From Paenibacillus sp. PL91 (GTDB taxonomy: Bacteria; Bacillota; Bacilli; Paenibacillales; Paenibacillaceae), in the NCBI RefSeq assembly GCF_012935325.2, contig NZ_JABBYG020000016.1, forward strand, positions 80,313-144,312: a stretch of 64,000 bases of DNA, read 5' to 3'. Made by a program: the position numbers and the translations under genes. Below the pieces are notes generated by a model. The model ran no database searches, was not told the DNA's origin, and saw nothing but the letters and a program-made list of their open reading frames with translations. Below, piece by piece: positions 17,176 through 25,883 of the stretch; position 1 is the first letter of the stretch; each line of letters opens with the position of its first letter.

Positions 17176-17222
17176 CCAATAGGGCAGCTTCTTCAACGTG
17201 AGTTGAAGGGCAGCTCTATTGG
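17176..17222 (+). terminator. Hairpin between binding-protein and regulator genes
   Basis: CCAATAG (17176-17182) pairs with CTATTGG (17216-17222), and CTTCAAC pairs with GTTGAAG around a GTGA loop, with partly matched sequence between. No strong T run follows, so it may only partly terminate or may protect the upstream mRNA. It lies upstream of the chosen start of the next gene. Confidence 0.5.
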
Positions 17223-17268
17223 CTTTAGGTTATACACGCATAATCGGAATTGGAGTGGGTTTATACAA

Positions 17269-18909
17269 ATGGAACAACAGGATAGTAAGCTATTATCAAC
17301 AGCACCCGCCACCTTGTATAGGCTGCATTCCATTCAGCGTATTCATACTCTGCAGCAGCATATTCAGGAGGAGCAAAGTTTAGGCTGCTTCACGCTGCTG
17401 GTTTTTACGAGAGGCAGCGGGCGAATGGCGATGGATCAGGAGGAACGACTCTTTGGACAAGGGAAATGCTGGATGCTGATGCCTGGTACAGCTTTGTCTA
17501 TTCAGTCTGATCATCATGGCTGCACCTATTATCAGTTGGAATTTACAGCAAGCTTAGGGCAGGAATATGGGGATTACGCTGCTGCAGGAAATCTGCTTCC
17601 GGCCAGGCCTGATCTGTCCTGCACTCCGTTCACTAAGTTGCTTGAGCTGCTGGAGGACATCAATACATACCGCCATGCCAAGGAGGAGCTGCAGGCGTTT
17701 CGCCGTTATGTACGCTTCCAGGAACTGCTGCTGCTGTTGTTCAGCCAGAACTCAGACGGCCCAGATGAGAGCAAAGGGATTGGCTCGACCGAGCAGCAAG
17801 GAGTGGATCATTCAATCCGGCATATTGAGCAGCATTACCGGGATGTGCTGACGGTGGAGGAGCTTGCTGCTATTGCCAACATCGAGCGCTGGAAGTATAC
17901 CCGATTATTCAAGGAAGCTACCGGGGTAGTGCCTCTTCAGTTTTTGAATGATGTACGGATTAACCGGGCCAAAAAATGGCTCCTCGAGGGCGAAGATAAG
18001 TTATCTGAGATTGCACAGCATACCGGATTCACGAATGAATATTATTTTAATCGGCGCTTCAAGCAAATGGTAGGGGTCTCACCCGGACAATACCGCCAGA
18101 GCCATAGGGACCATAGAGAAGAGCTGAGAGTGGTTGCTCCCTTGCTGGAGGACTTTATGGTCGCACTCGATATCATGCCTGTCGTACAGTATTCGCATGC
18201 CAAATGGGGGAAACAGGATTATTTGGCTTTGCATCATATTCCCACTTTTGATGAAATGAGCAGCGATTTCAAGGAGCTTTCCAGCTATAATCCGGATTTT
18301 ATTGTGCTTCAGGGCGGATATAAAATGGATCAATACTCGCAATGCCGCCGTATATCCAAGACCTATATGCTCCCACAGTTTCATGATAATTGGCGGACAT
18401 TGCTGCGCACGATAGGGAATTATTTCGGACGATCGGAGCGGGCGGAAGAGGTCATTGCCGTGTATGAGGAAAAAGCAAAGTCGGCTCGCCAGAAGCTGAG
18501 TTGTTCCATGAATGGGGAGACGGTCGCCTTTTTGCGTATTTCAGCAGATCATATTCACCAATATACCCATACAGGAAGAGGATTCGCGTCAGCGGTCTTA
18601 TACGAGGATGTTGGCCTCAGCCCGTATTGCGGGGGAGAAGCAAGAGCGGGAACAGCTCAAGAGAGAATGACTCGGTTGACGTTGGAAGAACTGTCTACGC
18701 TATCCGCCGACCATCTGTTTATCACATTTGACAAGTGGCATAGCCAGGCCGAGGGAATGGAAAGAAGCTTACTGCAGCATCCAGCCTGGCGAACTCTGCC
18801 GGCCGTGCAGAACAATCATGCTTATGAAGTTGATTTTTTGACATGGATGAATTACGGTGTTATTTCCAATGGGAAGAAAATAGATGATATTTTACAGGTA
18901 TTGGCCTAA
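17269..18909 (+). CDS. AraC family regulator fused to a siderophore-binding domain
   Basis: A regulator of about 546 residues. An N-terminal cupin-like sensor region (about 1-160) is followed by an AraC helix-turn-helix domain (about 185-285, with VEELAAIANIERWKYTRLFK and the second helix ending GVSPGQYRQ), then a class III periplasmic-binding domain to the C-terminus. That last domain closely resembles the upstream lipoprotein (shared VALDIMPVVQY/VALGVMPIVQY and GKQDYL). The layout matches B. subtilis Btr, which activates siderophore uptake genes when it binds the siderophore. ATG 17269 is chosen because GGAGTGGG precedes it; the in-frame TTG at 17155 would put a hairpin inside the gene. Confidence 0.88.
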   Translation: MEQQDSKLLSTAPATLYRLHSIQRIHTLQQHIQEEQSLGCFTLLVFTRGSGRMAMDQEERLFGQGKCWMLMPGTALSIQSDHHGCTYYQLEFTASLGQEYGDYAAAGNLLPARPDLSCTPFTKLLELLEDINTYRHAKEELQAFRRYVRFQELLLLLFSQNSDGPDESKGIGSTEQQGVDHSIRHIEQHYRDVLTVEELAAIANIERWKYTRLFKEATGVVPLQFLNDVRINRAKKWLLEGEDKLSEIAQHTGFTNEYYFNRRFKQMVGVSPGQYRQSHRDHREELRVVAPLLEDFMVALDIMPVVQYSHAKWGKQDYLALHHIPTFDEMSSDFKELSSYNPDFIVLQGGYKMDQYSQCRRISKTYMLPQFHDNWRTLLRTIGNYFGRSERAEEVIAVYEEKAKSARQKLSCSMNGETVAFLRISADHIHQYTHTGRGFASAVLYEDVGLSPYCGGEARAGTAQERMTRLTLEELSTLSADHLFITFDKWHSQAEGMERSLLQHPAWRTLPAVQNNHAYEVDFLTWMNYGVISNGKKIDDILQVLA

Positions 18910-18926
18910 GCTTGTTACATCATACA

Positions 18927-18988
18927 AATGACCCACAAGAGGCTCACTTTACTCCAAAGTGTCCTGCTTGTGGGTCATTGTTTATTTT
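18927..18988 (+). terminator. Rho-independent terminator after the AraC gene
   Basis: AATGACCCACAAG (18927-18939) pairs with CTTGTGGGTCATT (18967-18979), with AGGCTCACTTT/AAAGTGTCCT-like pairing inside the loop, then GTTTATTTT. Confidence 0.85.
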
Positions 18989-19246
18989 AAGACTCTTGCT
19001 CTGCTTTTGCCGTGAGCATTTTCACAATTTCCTGAATTTACGGCTTTAAGGAGATAGGGTCATTGTCCCAGAAGAGATCGGGAGCGAGATTGAATACGCG
19101 GTTGAGGAAAATATAACCCCTGCGAAGTTACTCGTAGAAAAGCTGATTTTAAAATGGTGGATGTATGGATAGATTTCTTTGAAAATATTGAGTCATGCTG
19201 ATGCACATATCAATATGATTTAAGAGTCTCTCAAAATTGGTAGCTT
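18989..19246. other. Intergenic region with short coding-like remnant
   Basis: Around 19056-19165 one frame reads VPEEIGSEIEYAVEENITPA and on to a stop after KLILKWW, preceded by AAGGAG but with no start codon at a proper position. It may be the broken end of a small gene; nothing else is visible. Confidence 0.3.
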
Positions 19247-20641
19247 TCATACAATCTTATGCTTATACCACGCTTCTCCCTTAAATCGTAATCCAAAGAT
19301 TATGCCTCGTATTGCCCATTCCGTAACCATTGCGATCCAAACCCCCATAACACCAAGCTGAAGCGAAATTCCCAATATGTAGCCAAGAATGACTCGGAAT
19401 AGCCACATGGTGAGCAGCGAAGTAATCGAAGTGAATTTCGAATCGCCAGCCGCACGTAGAGCAGAAGGCAATATAAAGCTCAAAGACCAAACGATAGGCT
19501 GAGCTATAGCGATTAATAGAATGAGCTTGAAGATGTCTGATACGATTGATTCAGGTGGCGAATACAGGTTAATTAGCCATGGGAAAATGAGCAATAAGAT
19601 AGCAGTAATCGACACGAAAAAGACACTTGAAAGCACTAAGAATGATTTAATAAACTTTCTTGCATCGGCGATATCTCTCCTCCCCATGCATTGTCCAACT
19701 ACTGTAACAATCGCTACACTTAATGCAGTGCCTCCGATTTGGAATAGCATAGATAATGAATTACTGATTGCATTGACCGTAATCGGCAATGTGCCGAGCT
19801 GAACGATATAGGTTTGCGTAAGCAATTTACCGCCATTGAAGAACAATTGCTCCGCTGCAAAAGGAAGACCGATAAACATAATTTTTTTTAATATTGAAAC
19901 ATGTAATTTAAGCGCGTTTTTAAGCTTAAAGCGTAGTGTATGATTGTAACGTAAAAGATAAATCAGTGATGCAACAGCACCTAGTATACGAGCGCAAATT
20001 AAGGAAATAGCTAGCCCAAGCACACCCATATCCAAAATGGTAATGAATAATATGTTCAAGATAAAGTACGACAGGTTTAAGATGACAGACAAGACTAGAC
20101 AAGCTTTTGTCTCAGACACCCCTCGCAGGGCTCCGACAACACCTTGATAGATTGCGAAAAAGGGATAGGAGATACAACTGCCAATTAGAAATATTTTCGC
20201 ATTAGAGATAACATCAGAATCAGCACTGCCAAATAAAAAGTCTATGATAGGCGAATGAAAAATGATAACGAGCGCGCATATTACGATGGAAAGCGTAGCG
20301 ACAGATGAGATCGCCTGAGTTGCGGCACGAGATGCCTGCTCTTGGTTTCGACTGCCTGTGTATTGAGCGACAATTACAGTTCCACCTGTTGAGATCGCAA
20401 TAAACACGCTAATAATGAAAATGTTTACCGATTCGACCATGCTCACTGCACTAACTGCTTCAACGCCTGAGGAGCTGACCATTGCTGTATTCAAAATGCT
20501 GATTAATATAATGAAGGCAGAATCCACAAAGATCGGAATGATCATCGAAAAGATTTGTTTGTAGTCCATCGATGCTCCTGTGAAATATTTATTAAGCAGG
20601 GAAATAATTGGAATTTTCAAGTGAGTATTCAATTTTAGCAT
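19247..20641 (-). CDS. MATE family efflux transporter
   Basis: A 464-residue membrane protein with about twelve hydrophobic segments in two similar halves, as in MATE (NorM/DinF-like) exporters that expel drugs or metabolites using H+ or Na+ gradients. Typical family features are the first-helix segment FSMIIPIFVDSAFIILI and GTVIVAQYTGSRNQEQASRA, whose counterpart in the second half is VVGQCMGRRDIADARKFIK. It lies downstream of the GntR gene on the same strand, separated by a palindromic terminator, so it probably has its own promoter. The substrate is unknown. Confidence 0.92.
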   Translation of the reverse strand: MLKLNTHLKIPIISLLNKYFTGASMDYKQIFSMIIPIFVDSAFIILISILNTAMVSSSGVEAVSAVSMVESVNIFIISVFIAISTGGTVIVAQYTGSRNQEQASRAATQAISSVATLSIVICALVIIFHSPIIDFLFGSADSDVISNAKIFLIGSCISYPFFAIYQGVVGALRGVSETKACLVLSVILNLSYFILNILFITILDMGVLGLAISLICARILGAVASLIYLLRYNHTLRFKLKNALKLHVSILKKIMFIGLPFAAEQLFFNGGKLLTQTYIVQLGTLPITVNAISNSLSMLFQIGGTALSVAIVTVVGQCMGRRDIADARKFIKSFLVLSSVFFVSITAILLLIFPWLINLYSPPESIVSDIFKLILLIAIAQPIVWSLSFILPSALRAAGDSKFTSITSLLTMWLFRVILGYILGISLQLGVMGVWIAMVTEWAIRGIIFGLRFKGEAWYKHKIV

Positions 20642-20692
20642 AATATCATCTCGTTTCAGTCGGGCTCATCTAAGAATTGACAAAAATAAAGC

Positions 20693-20720
20693 CAAATATA
20701 GAACTGCAGTTCTATATTTG
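20693..20720 (-). terminator. Perfect 28-base palindrome, terminator of the GntR gene
   Basis: The two arms CAAATATAGAACTG and CAGTTCTATATTTG are exact complements with no spacer. On the minus strand it follows the GntR stop and is followed by GGCTTTATTTTTG, as in a terminator. It could also be an operator for the MATE gene starting 52 bases further on. Confidence 0.65.
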
Positions 20721-20738
20721 ACTCTATATTGAACAGAA

Positions 20739-21455
20739 TTAATCTTGAATGGCTCTACGTTTCAGTACATTCTCGACTTTATGCAAATGAGCTTGAATTA
20801 ACTGGCTGGCAAGCTCGCTATTTTGAGCTAATATTGCATCATATATGGATTGATGCTCTTTTAAGAGCAGTGTGGAAGAGGACTTGTCTTCGAAAAACCA
20901 CAGCTGACGAGTTTTCCCCATTGTTTCGGTTAGCTTACAAGTAAGTGAATTCATTAATGTATTAAGCAGTTCATTATGTGAGGCAGCTGCTATAGCTAGA
21001 TGAAATTCGATATCCGCATGTTCACTCATTTGCGTATTGTTCATTTTGAGCGCTTGCTCCATTTGTTTAATAATTTGCTTTAACCTCTCGATATCCTTAT
21101 CATTTCGACGCTGGGCAGCGAATGCAGCACTACCGCTTTCAAGCCAAATACGAACTTCCAGTATCTCTTTTACATTTTCCGATTCCTCGAATGGATCACG
21201 CGAGTTACTTTGTGAGGCAGGCAATACTTTATTGACAAAGGTACCTCCGCCATGCTTAACATCTATCCAGCCTGTAGCCTTTAATGCGCTCAATGCTTCA
21301 CGAATGGTGGAGCGACCTACTCCAAAGGAGGTACTAAGGTCAACTACGGACGGTAGTTTTTGACCAGGCTGTAAGAGGCCTTCCTCAATTTGTGAAAGAA
21401 TGGCTCTTCGCACAAGCTCATGTCCTTTTTCAGTTTCTACCTTTATCGGCTGCAT
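20739..21455 (-). CDS. GntR/FadR family regulator of glycolate/lactate oxidation genes
   Basis: A regulator of about 238 residues with an N-terminal GntR winged helix (LQPGQKLPSVVDLSTSFGVG, then STIREALSALKATGWIDV) and a C-terminal helical FCD ligand domain (about 95-225) whose metal-binding His residues are visible (EHADIEFHLAIAAASHNEL). It is divergent from glcD-glcF, the usual arrangement for LldR/GlcC-type sensors of lactate or glycolate. ATG 21455 is preferred to the upstream TTG 21482 because GGGAGG lies eleven bases before it. Confidence 0.9.
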   Translation of the reverse strand: MQPIKVETEKGHELVRRAILSQIEEGLLQPGQKLPSVVDLSTSFGVGRSTIREALSALKATGWIDVKHGGGTFVNKVLPASQSNSRDPFEESENVKEILEVRIWLESGSAAFAAQRRNDKDIERLKQIIKQMEQALKMNNTQMSEHADIEFHLAIAAASHNELLNTLMNSLTCKLTETMGKTRQLWFFEDKSSSTLLLKEHQSIYDAILAQNSELASQLIQAHLHKVENVLKRRAIQD

Positions 21456-21571
21456 AGAGCTTTTAACCTCCCGAAGATACAACTATAGACTATACTGTAC
21501 AACTTTATTACACTATAATCAACATAAAGTCATCAGATGACCTGCTCACTTTTACTATGGAGGAATCGATC

Positions 21572-22987
21572 ATGTTGAATGAAGCTGTAGTTAAACAAAT
21601 ACGAGAGATTGTAGGAGAAAAGTTTTTTCGGACAGATCAGGAGGCGTTAATCGCACATTCCTATGATGGAACGCCGATGTTACAGGCTTTGCCTGATGGC
21701 GTTATTTATCCAGAATCAACAGAGCAAGTTTCAGAAATTATGAAAATAGCTAACAGCAATCTTATTCCGATTGTAACAAGAGGCTCGGGTTCGAATCTTT
21801 GTGGTGGTACAGTACCCTTGCATGGCGGGATTGTGATGGTTATGCACCGCATGAATAAAATGATTGAAGTGGATATGGAAAACTTAACGGCTATTGTCCA
21901 GCCTGGTGTAATTACTGGCCAATTTATTACACATGTTGAAGGGTTGGGACTGTTCTATCCACCAGATCCAAGCAGTATGAAAATTTCTACAATTGGCGGC
22001 AATATCGCTGAATGCTCAGGTGGTCTAAGAGGCTTAAAGTACGGAACTACGAAAGATTATGTACTTGGCTTAACTGCTGTGCTGGCAAATGGCTCAATCA
22101 TCCGTACGGGTGGAAAATTGACTAAAGATGTCGCTGGGTATGATTTGACGAAACTATTAGTAGGCTCAGAAGGAACACTTGCCGTCATTACAGAGGCGAT
22201 TCTTAAGCTTATTCCACAGCCAAAAACAAAGAAAACGATGGTTGCGATGTATAAAGACATTTATGGTGCAGCACGTACGGTATCTAAAATTATTAAAAAT
22301 CAAATTATTCCAGCAACATTAGAAATATTGGATAATCCAACTATTCGGGTTGTTGATGATTTTGCGAAAATCGGTTTGCCACTAGATATGGCCGCGATCC
22401 TCATTATTGAGCAGGATGGTGAACCAGAAATGGTTGAACGTGATATTGAAAAAATACAACTTATTTGCAAGGAAGAGCAGGCGGATCGAATTGATGTAGC
22501 GGCGGATCGTGAAGAAGCAGAAAAACTGCTGACAGCTAGACGCAGCGCATTTACCGCATTGGCTCGCCTTCGCCCGACGACGATACTTGAGGATGCTACC
22601 GTACCTCGTTCTAAAATTGCGGAGATGATATTGCGTACAAATGCAATCGCCCAAAAATACAATGTGAATATAGCGACCTTTGGGCATGCAGGTGATGGAA
22701 ATCTGCATCCAACTGCAACGACTGACGCGCGTGACCATGAAGAAGTGCATCGTGTTGAGGAGGCATTTGCAGAAATTTTTGAAGCTGCAATCGAACTCGG
22801 AGGCACGATTACTGGCGAGCATGGGGTCGGCGTTGTGAAAGCTCCTTATTTGGAATGGAAGGTTGGAGAAGCGGGAGTTGAAGTTATGAAAGGAATCAAA
22901 GGCGCTTTCGATCCATTGAATATTTTGAATCCAAGTAAGATTTTTGCTAAGGAAACGAAGAAGAGGGTGGTGGTGCAGCATGGCTAG
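21572..22987 (+). CDS. glcD: Glycolate/lactate oxidase FAD subunit GlcD
   Basis: A 471-residue FAD-linked 2-hydroxyacid dehydrogenase. The N-terminal PCMH-type FAD domain has PIVTRGSGSNLCGG and STIGGNIAECSGG; the C-terminal FAD-oxidase domain has GHAGDGNLHP and GTITGEHGVGVVKAPYLE. It oxidises glycolate or D-lactate, passing electrons to the Fe-S subunit GlcF encoded next. ATG 21572 is chosen over 21557 because TGGAGG lies just before it. It overlaps glcF by eight bases, so the two are translationally coupled. Confidence 0.92.
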   Translation: MLNEAVVKQIREIVGEKFFRTDQEALIAHSYDGTPMLQALPDGVIYPESTEQVSEIMKIANSNLIPIVTRGSGSNLCGGTVPLHGGIVMVMHRMNKMIEVDMENLTAIVQPGVITGQFITHVEGLGLFYPPDPSSMKISTIGGNIAECSGGLRGLKYGTTKDYVLGLTAVLANGSIIRTGGKLTKDVAGYDLTKLLVGSEGTLAVITEAILKLIPQPKTKKTMVAMYKDIYGAARTVSKIIKNQIIPATLEILDNPTIRVVDDFAKIGLPLDMAAILIIEQDGEPEMVERDIEKIQLICKEEQADRIDVAADREEAEKLLTARRSAFTALARLRPTTILEDATVPRSKIAEMILRTNAIAQKYNVNIATFGHAGDGNLHPTATTDARDHEEVHRVEEAFAEIFEAAIELGGTITGEHGVGVVKAPYLEWKVGEAGVEVMKGIKGAFDPLNILNPSKIFAKETKKRVVVQHG

Positions 22988-24341
22988 TACTTCGGGAAAA
23001 CCGGTAATCGAGCATTCTAATCCTCTAGCTCGAACTTTATTAGAGAAGCTTGACTATGATCAGTTAACAAATTGTATGCGATGCGGCTTCTGCTTGCCTG
23101 CTTGTCCGACATTCCATGAAACAGGCATGGAGCCTGCCTCTCCACGTGGACGCATTGCGATGATGAAGGCAGCTGTCGATGGACTAATGGTTCCAGATCA
23201 GCAATTCCAAGATCAAATGAACTTGTGCTTAGGCTGTCGTGCTTGTGAACCAGCTTGTCCGGCAGATGTGAAGTATGGTCAATTAATTGAACAGACGAAG
23301 GAAGCGATCGAGGAGCACGCAACTCATTCATTGCCTATTAAAGTTATTCGTAAGACGGTATTCAAAAATTTATTTCCGAAGCGTGGCAGCTTGAAGCTCC
23401 TTGGAGGTTCGCTTGCGCTCTATCAAAAATCCGGCTTGCAAAAAGTAGCGCAATCAACAGGTGTAATGAAGCTGTTTCCTAAGCAATTATCTGAGATGGA
23501 AGCTATTTTGCCATCCGCCAGTTCTAAGGGTGTAGTTGAGCGTCTCGGTACTTTTTATCCGGCAAAGGGTGAAGCAATCGCCAAAGTTGCGATGTTCCGC
23601 GGTTGTATCATGGATGTTATGTTCGCAGATACGAATGTGAATACCGTTGAGCTGCTGTCTGCTGCGGGCTTTGACGTATACATTCCTGAAAGTCAGGTAT
23701 GCTGTGGTGCGCTACATGCTCATAGTGGAGAAATGAACGACGCTAGAGAACTGGCAGCTGTGAATATCGATATATTCAAACAGCTTAATGTCGACTACAT
23801 TGTATCAAATGCAGGCGGTTGTGGTGCGCTGCTCGTTGAATATGACCATCTTATGCGGGATGATGAAAAGTATCGTGAGTCAGCAAAGTGGTTTGCTTCA
23901 AGAGTGGTCGATGTCAGCGCATTGGTTGTAGAAAAGGGACGTGTACCGAAATTTGCACAAAAAGAAAGTTCTCTACAAGCTGAGAAAATTAAAGTGACGT
24001 ATCAGGACTCCTGTCATCTGCGCAATGTAATGAAAGGCTCGAGCGCCCCGCGTATATTAATAAAGCAAATAGTTAACGCTGAATATGTTGAAATGGTCGA
24101 ATCTGATCGCTGCTGCGGCTCTGCTGGCATATACAATGTCGTACAGCCTGAGATGGCAGGTTCCATCCTTGAGCACAAAATGGAGCATGCGAACAACACA
24201 CAAGCAAGCTTTATGCTAACGAGTAATCCAGGCTGTCTGCTTCAAATGAAGCTTGGAATTGAAAAGCATAAACCCGATCAGACGATGAAGGCGATGCATA
24301 TCGTTGATTTTTTACATGATCGAATGATTTTATCAGAGTAA
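22980..24341 (+). CDS. glcF: Glycolate/lactate oxidase iron-sulfur subunit GlcF
   Basis: A 453-residue Fe-S protein. Two 4Fe-4S motifs are near the N-terminus (CMRCGFCLPACP and CLGCRACEPACP), and two cysteine-rich CCG domains follow (CCGALHAHSGE near residue 240, CCGSAGIYN near residue 378). It takes electrons from GlcD and passes them to the membrane respiratory chain. ATG 22980 overlaps the end of glcD; an earlier in-frame start at 22944 would add a basic stretch that is not conserved. No glcE subunit is present, so this is the two-subunit form. Confidence 0.93.
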   Translation: MASTSGKPVIEHSNPLARTLLEKLDYDQLTNCMRCGFCLPACPTFHETGMEPASPRGRIAMMKAAVDGLMVPDQQFQDQMNLCLGCRACEPACPADVKYGQLIEQTKEAIEEHATHSLPIKVIRKTVFKNLFPKRGSLKLLGGSLALYQKSGLQKVAQSTGVMKLFPKQLSEMEAILPSASSKGVVERLGTFYPAKGEAIAKVAMFRGCIMDVMFADTNVNTVELLSAAGFDVYIPESQVCCGALHAHSGEMNDARELAAVNIDIFKQLNVDYIVSNAGGCGALLVEYDHLMRDDEKYRESAKWFASRVVDVSALVVEKGRVPKFAQKESSLQAEKIKVTYQDSCHLRNVMKGSSAPRILIKQIVNAEYVEMVESDRCCGSAGIYNVVQPEMAGSILEHKMEHANNTQASFMLTSNPGCLLQMKLGIEKHKPDQTMKAMHIVDFLHDRMILSE

Positions 24342-24379
24342 TAATATTAATTTTTAGTGTGCCAAAATGTTCTTTGCTA

Positions 24380-24409
24380 TTGAAATAGGTTGTCTATATT
24401 GTTTATGAT
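24380..24409 (+). promoter_or_regulatory. Likely promoter of the RpiR regulator gene
   Basis: TTGAAA (24380-24385), 18 bases, TATGAT (24404-24409), about 40 bases before the start codon. Confidence 0.5.
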
Positions 24410-24448
24410 AATATTGAAGGTGTTAATTAAATCTTGAGTAGGTAGATT

Positions 24449-25312
24449 ATGAGTTTAAATGACAACATATTAATTAAGATTCGTGAAATGAGAGAAAGTT
24501 TTACTCCAGTTGAACGATTGGTTGGAGATTATATTTTAGAAAATAAGGAAGAAATCCCTCATCTATCGATTAAGGAATTGGCTCAATCGAGTAAAACAAG
24601 TGATGCATCTGTCCTTCGTTTCTGTAAGACGATGGGTTACAGCGGATACCGCAATTTTATTGTGAGTATATCAGCTTCTTTGGGTTCTCGTGATGAGGAT
24701 CCAAAGGCTCAATATACCGATATTCAGCCGGGCGATGATCTCTCGACAATTATTTCAAATATTTCATTGAATAATTGCAAGTCCATTGAGGACACGCTTA
24801 GTGTCATTGACCGAAAAGAAATTGCAAGAGCTGTAGAATTACTATGTCATAGCAAACGAATTGTTTTCTTTGGAATAGGTGCCTCAGGAATAGTTTGTAT
24901 GGACGGGGAACAGAAGTTCTCACGAATTAATAAGATGTGTCATGCCTATACGGATGGTCATAGTCAGCTCACAGCAGCAACTTTACTTGAGAAAGATGAT
25001 GTTGCCATTTTCATTTCTAACTCTGGAGCAACTAGTGATATTATTGATGCGCTGATAATTGCTCAAAAGAACAAAGCGAAATGTATTGCGATTACGAAGT
25101 ACAATAAAAGTGAGCTTGCAGTGCGAGCGGATATTGTTCTTAGCATATCTACACCTGAAATAACAATTCGCAGTGGCGCTATGGGCTCACGTATTGCTAT
25201 GCTTACGATCATCGACATATTATTTGCTGGTGTCGCAAGTGCAGAATATGAGGAAGTAAAAACCTACTTAACAAAAACACATAATATATTGAAGAAAAAA
25301 CTCAGATATTAG
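24449..25312 (+). CDS. RpiR family regulator (MurR-like)
   Basis: A 287-residue RpiR-type regulator: N-terminal helix-turn-helix (about 1-80, with LAQSSKTSDASVLRFCKTMG) and C-terminal SIS sugar-phosphate-binding domain (about 125-265, with VFFGIGASGIV and AIFISNSGATSDIIDAL). SIS domains in this family sense sugar phosphates; MurR senses MurNAc-6-phosphate. It is followed by murQ and a cell-wall-sugar gene set, so control by MurNAc-6-P is likely. It has its own promoter and terminator. Confidence 0.9.
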   Translation: MSLNDNILIKIREMRESFTPVERLVGDYILENKEEIPHLSIKELAQSSKTSDASVLRFCKTMGYSGYRNFIVSISASLGSRDEDPKAQYTDIQPGDDLSTIISNISLNNCKSIEDTLSVIDRKEIARAVELLCHSKRIVFFGIGASGIVCMDGEQKFSRINKMCHAYTDGHSQLTAATLLEKDDVAIFISNSGATSDIIDALIIAQKNKAKCIAITKYNKSELAVRADIVLSISTPEITIRSGAMGSRIAMLTIIDILFAGVASAEYEEVKTYLTKTHNILKKKLRY

Positions 25313-25332
25313 ATTCTGATGGAATGAATTTG

Positions 25333-25371
25333 GAAGAAAGCATTGATCATAGATCATTGCTTTCTTTTTGT
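25333..25371 (+). terminator. Terminator of the RpiR gene
   Basis: AGAAAGCA and TGCTTTCT arms with inner TGATC/GATCA pairing over a three-base loop, followed by TTTTTG. Confidence 0.8.
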
Positions 25372-25644
25372 ATTTAAAGCACTTATTTTTATATCTAACA
25401 TAGTATTTCTCAATCTATGTCAGATTAGCTACATAGTGATTGCTTTTAATTTTAGCAATATACTGATTAGTTTAATTCGACAATTGAAAGCTTAGCACAC
25501 TATTTAATGTAGAAAATTAATAAAAATTGTAGGCAAAACGTCTACCGGTTGATCAGTGATTGTGTAATTTCATGCTTCATTTGGATCGGCAATCAGCATA
25601 TAAGACAGCGTTTTCCTTTTTCAGGAATGCTATAACGATAGTAT

Positions 25645-25691
25645 TGTAAGCGGTTAACGAAAATTTAAATAGCACCTTGTAAGCGGTTTAT
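25645..25691 (+). promoter_or_regulatory. Pair of direct repeats resembling cre or RpiR operators
   Basis: TTGTAAGCGGTT occurs twice, its TGTAAGCGGTT parts starting at 25645 and 25678, exactly 33 bases apart (about three helical turns). Each matches the cre consensus except at its right end. They lie about 100 bases upstream of the murQ -35. They may bind CcpA or the neighbouring RpiR protein side by side on one face of the DNA. Confidence 0.5.
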
Positions 25692-25774
25692 AAATGTGAT
25701 ATAACAGAGTGTATAAGATATTGGAATAAAAAATCAGAATATTATTTCTTATTGAAATTTTATTTCAAAATCTA

Positions 25775-25803
25775 TTGACGGATTGAGGGTAATGTATTAG
25801 TAT
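25775..25803 (+). promoter_or_regulatory. Promoter of the murQ operon
   Basis: TTGACG (25775-25780), a 17-base spacer and TAGTAT (25798-25803), about 80 bases before the murQ start. Confidence 0.6.
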
Positions 25804-25883
25804 GAAAAAATAATTCATGTGAATTTACCTAACACATCCCGTAAATTATATGTGAAATTTAACTAACAAGAAGGAGGATGACT

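Larger units (their letters stand above)
25313..25883 (+). other. Regulatory region before murQ
   Basis: A 570-base AT-rich gap with no gene. It holds the RpiR terminator, two cre-like direct repeats (25645 and 25678) and the murQ promoter (25775-25803). The 140 bases between 25380 and 25520 show nothing I can name. Confidence 0.5.

Noticed and set aside
20693..20720. The perfect palindrome as an insertion-sequence end or recombination site
   Set aside because: Its place after the GntR stop and the T-rich tail on the minus strand fit a terminator better, and no transposase is nearby.
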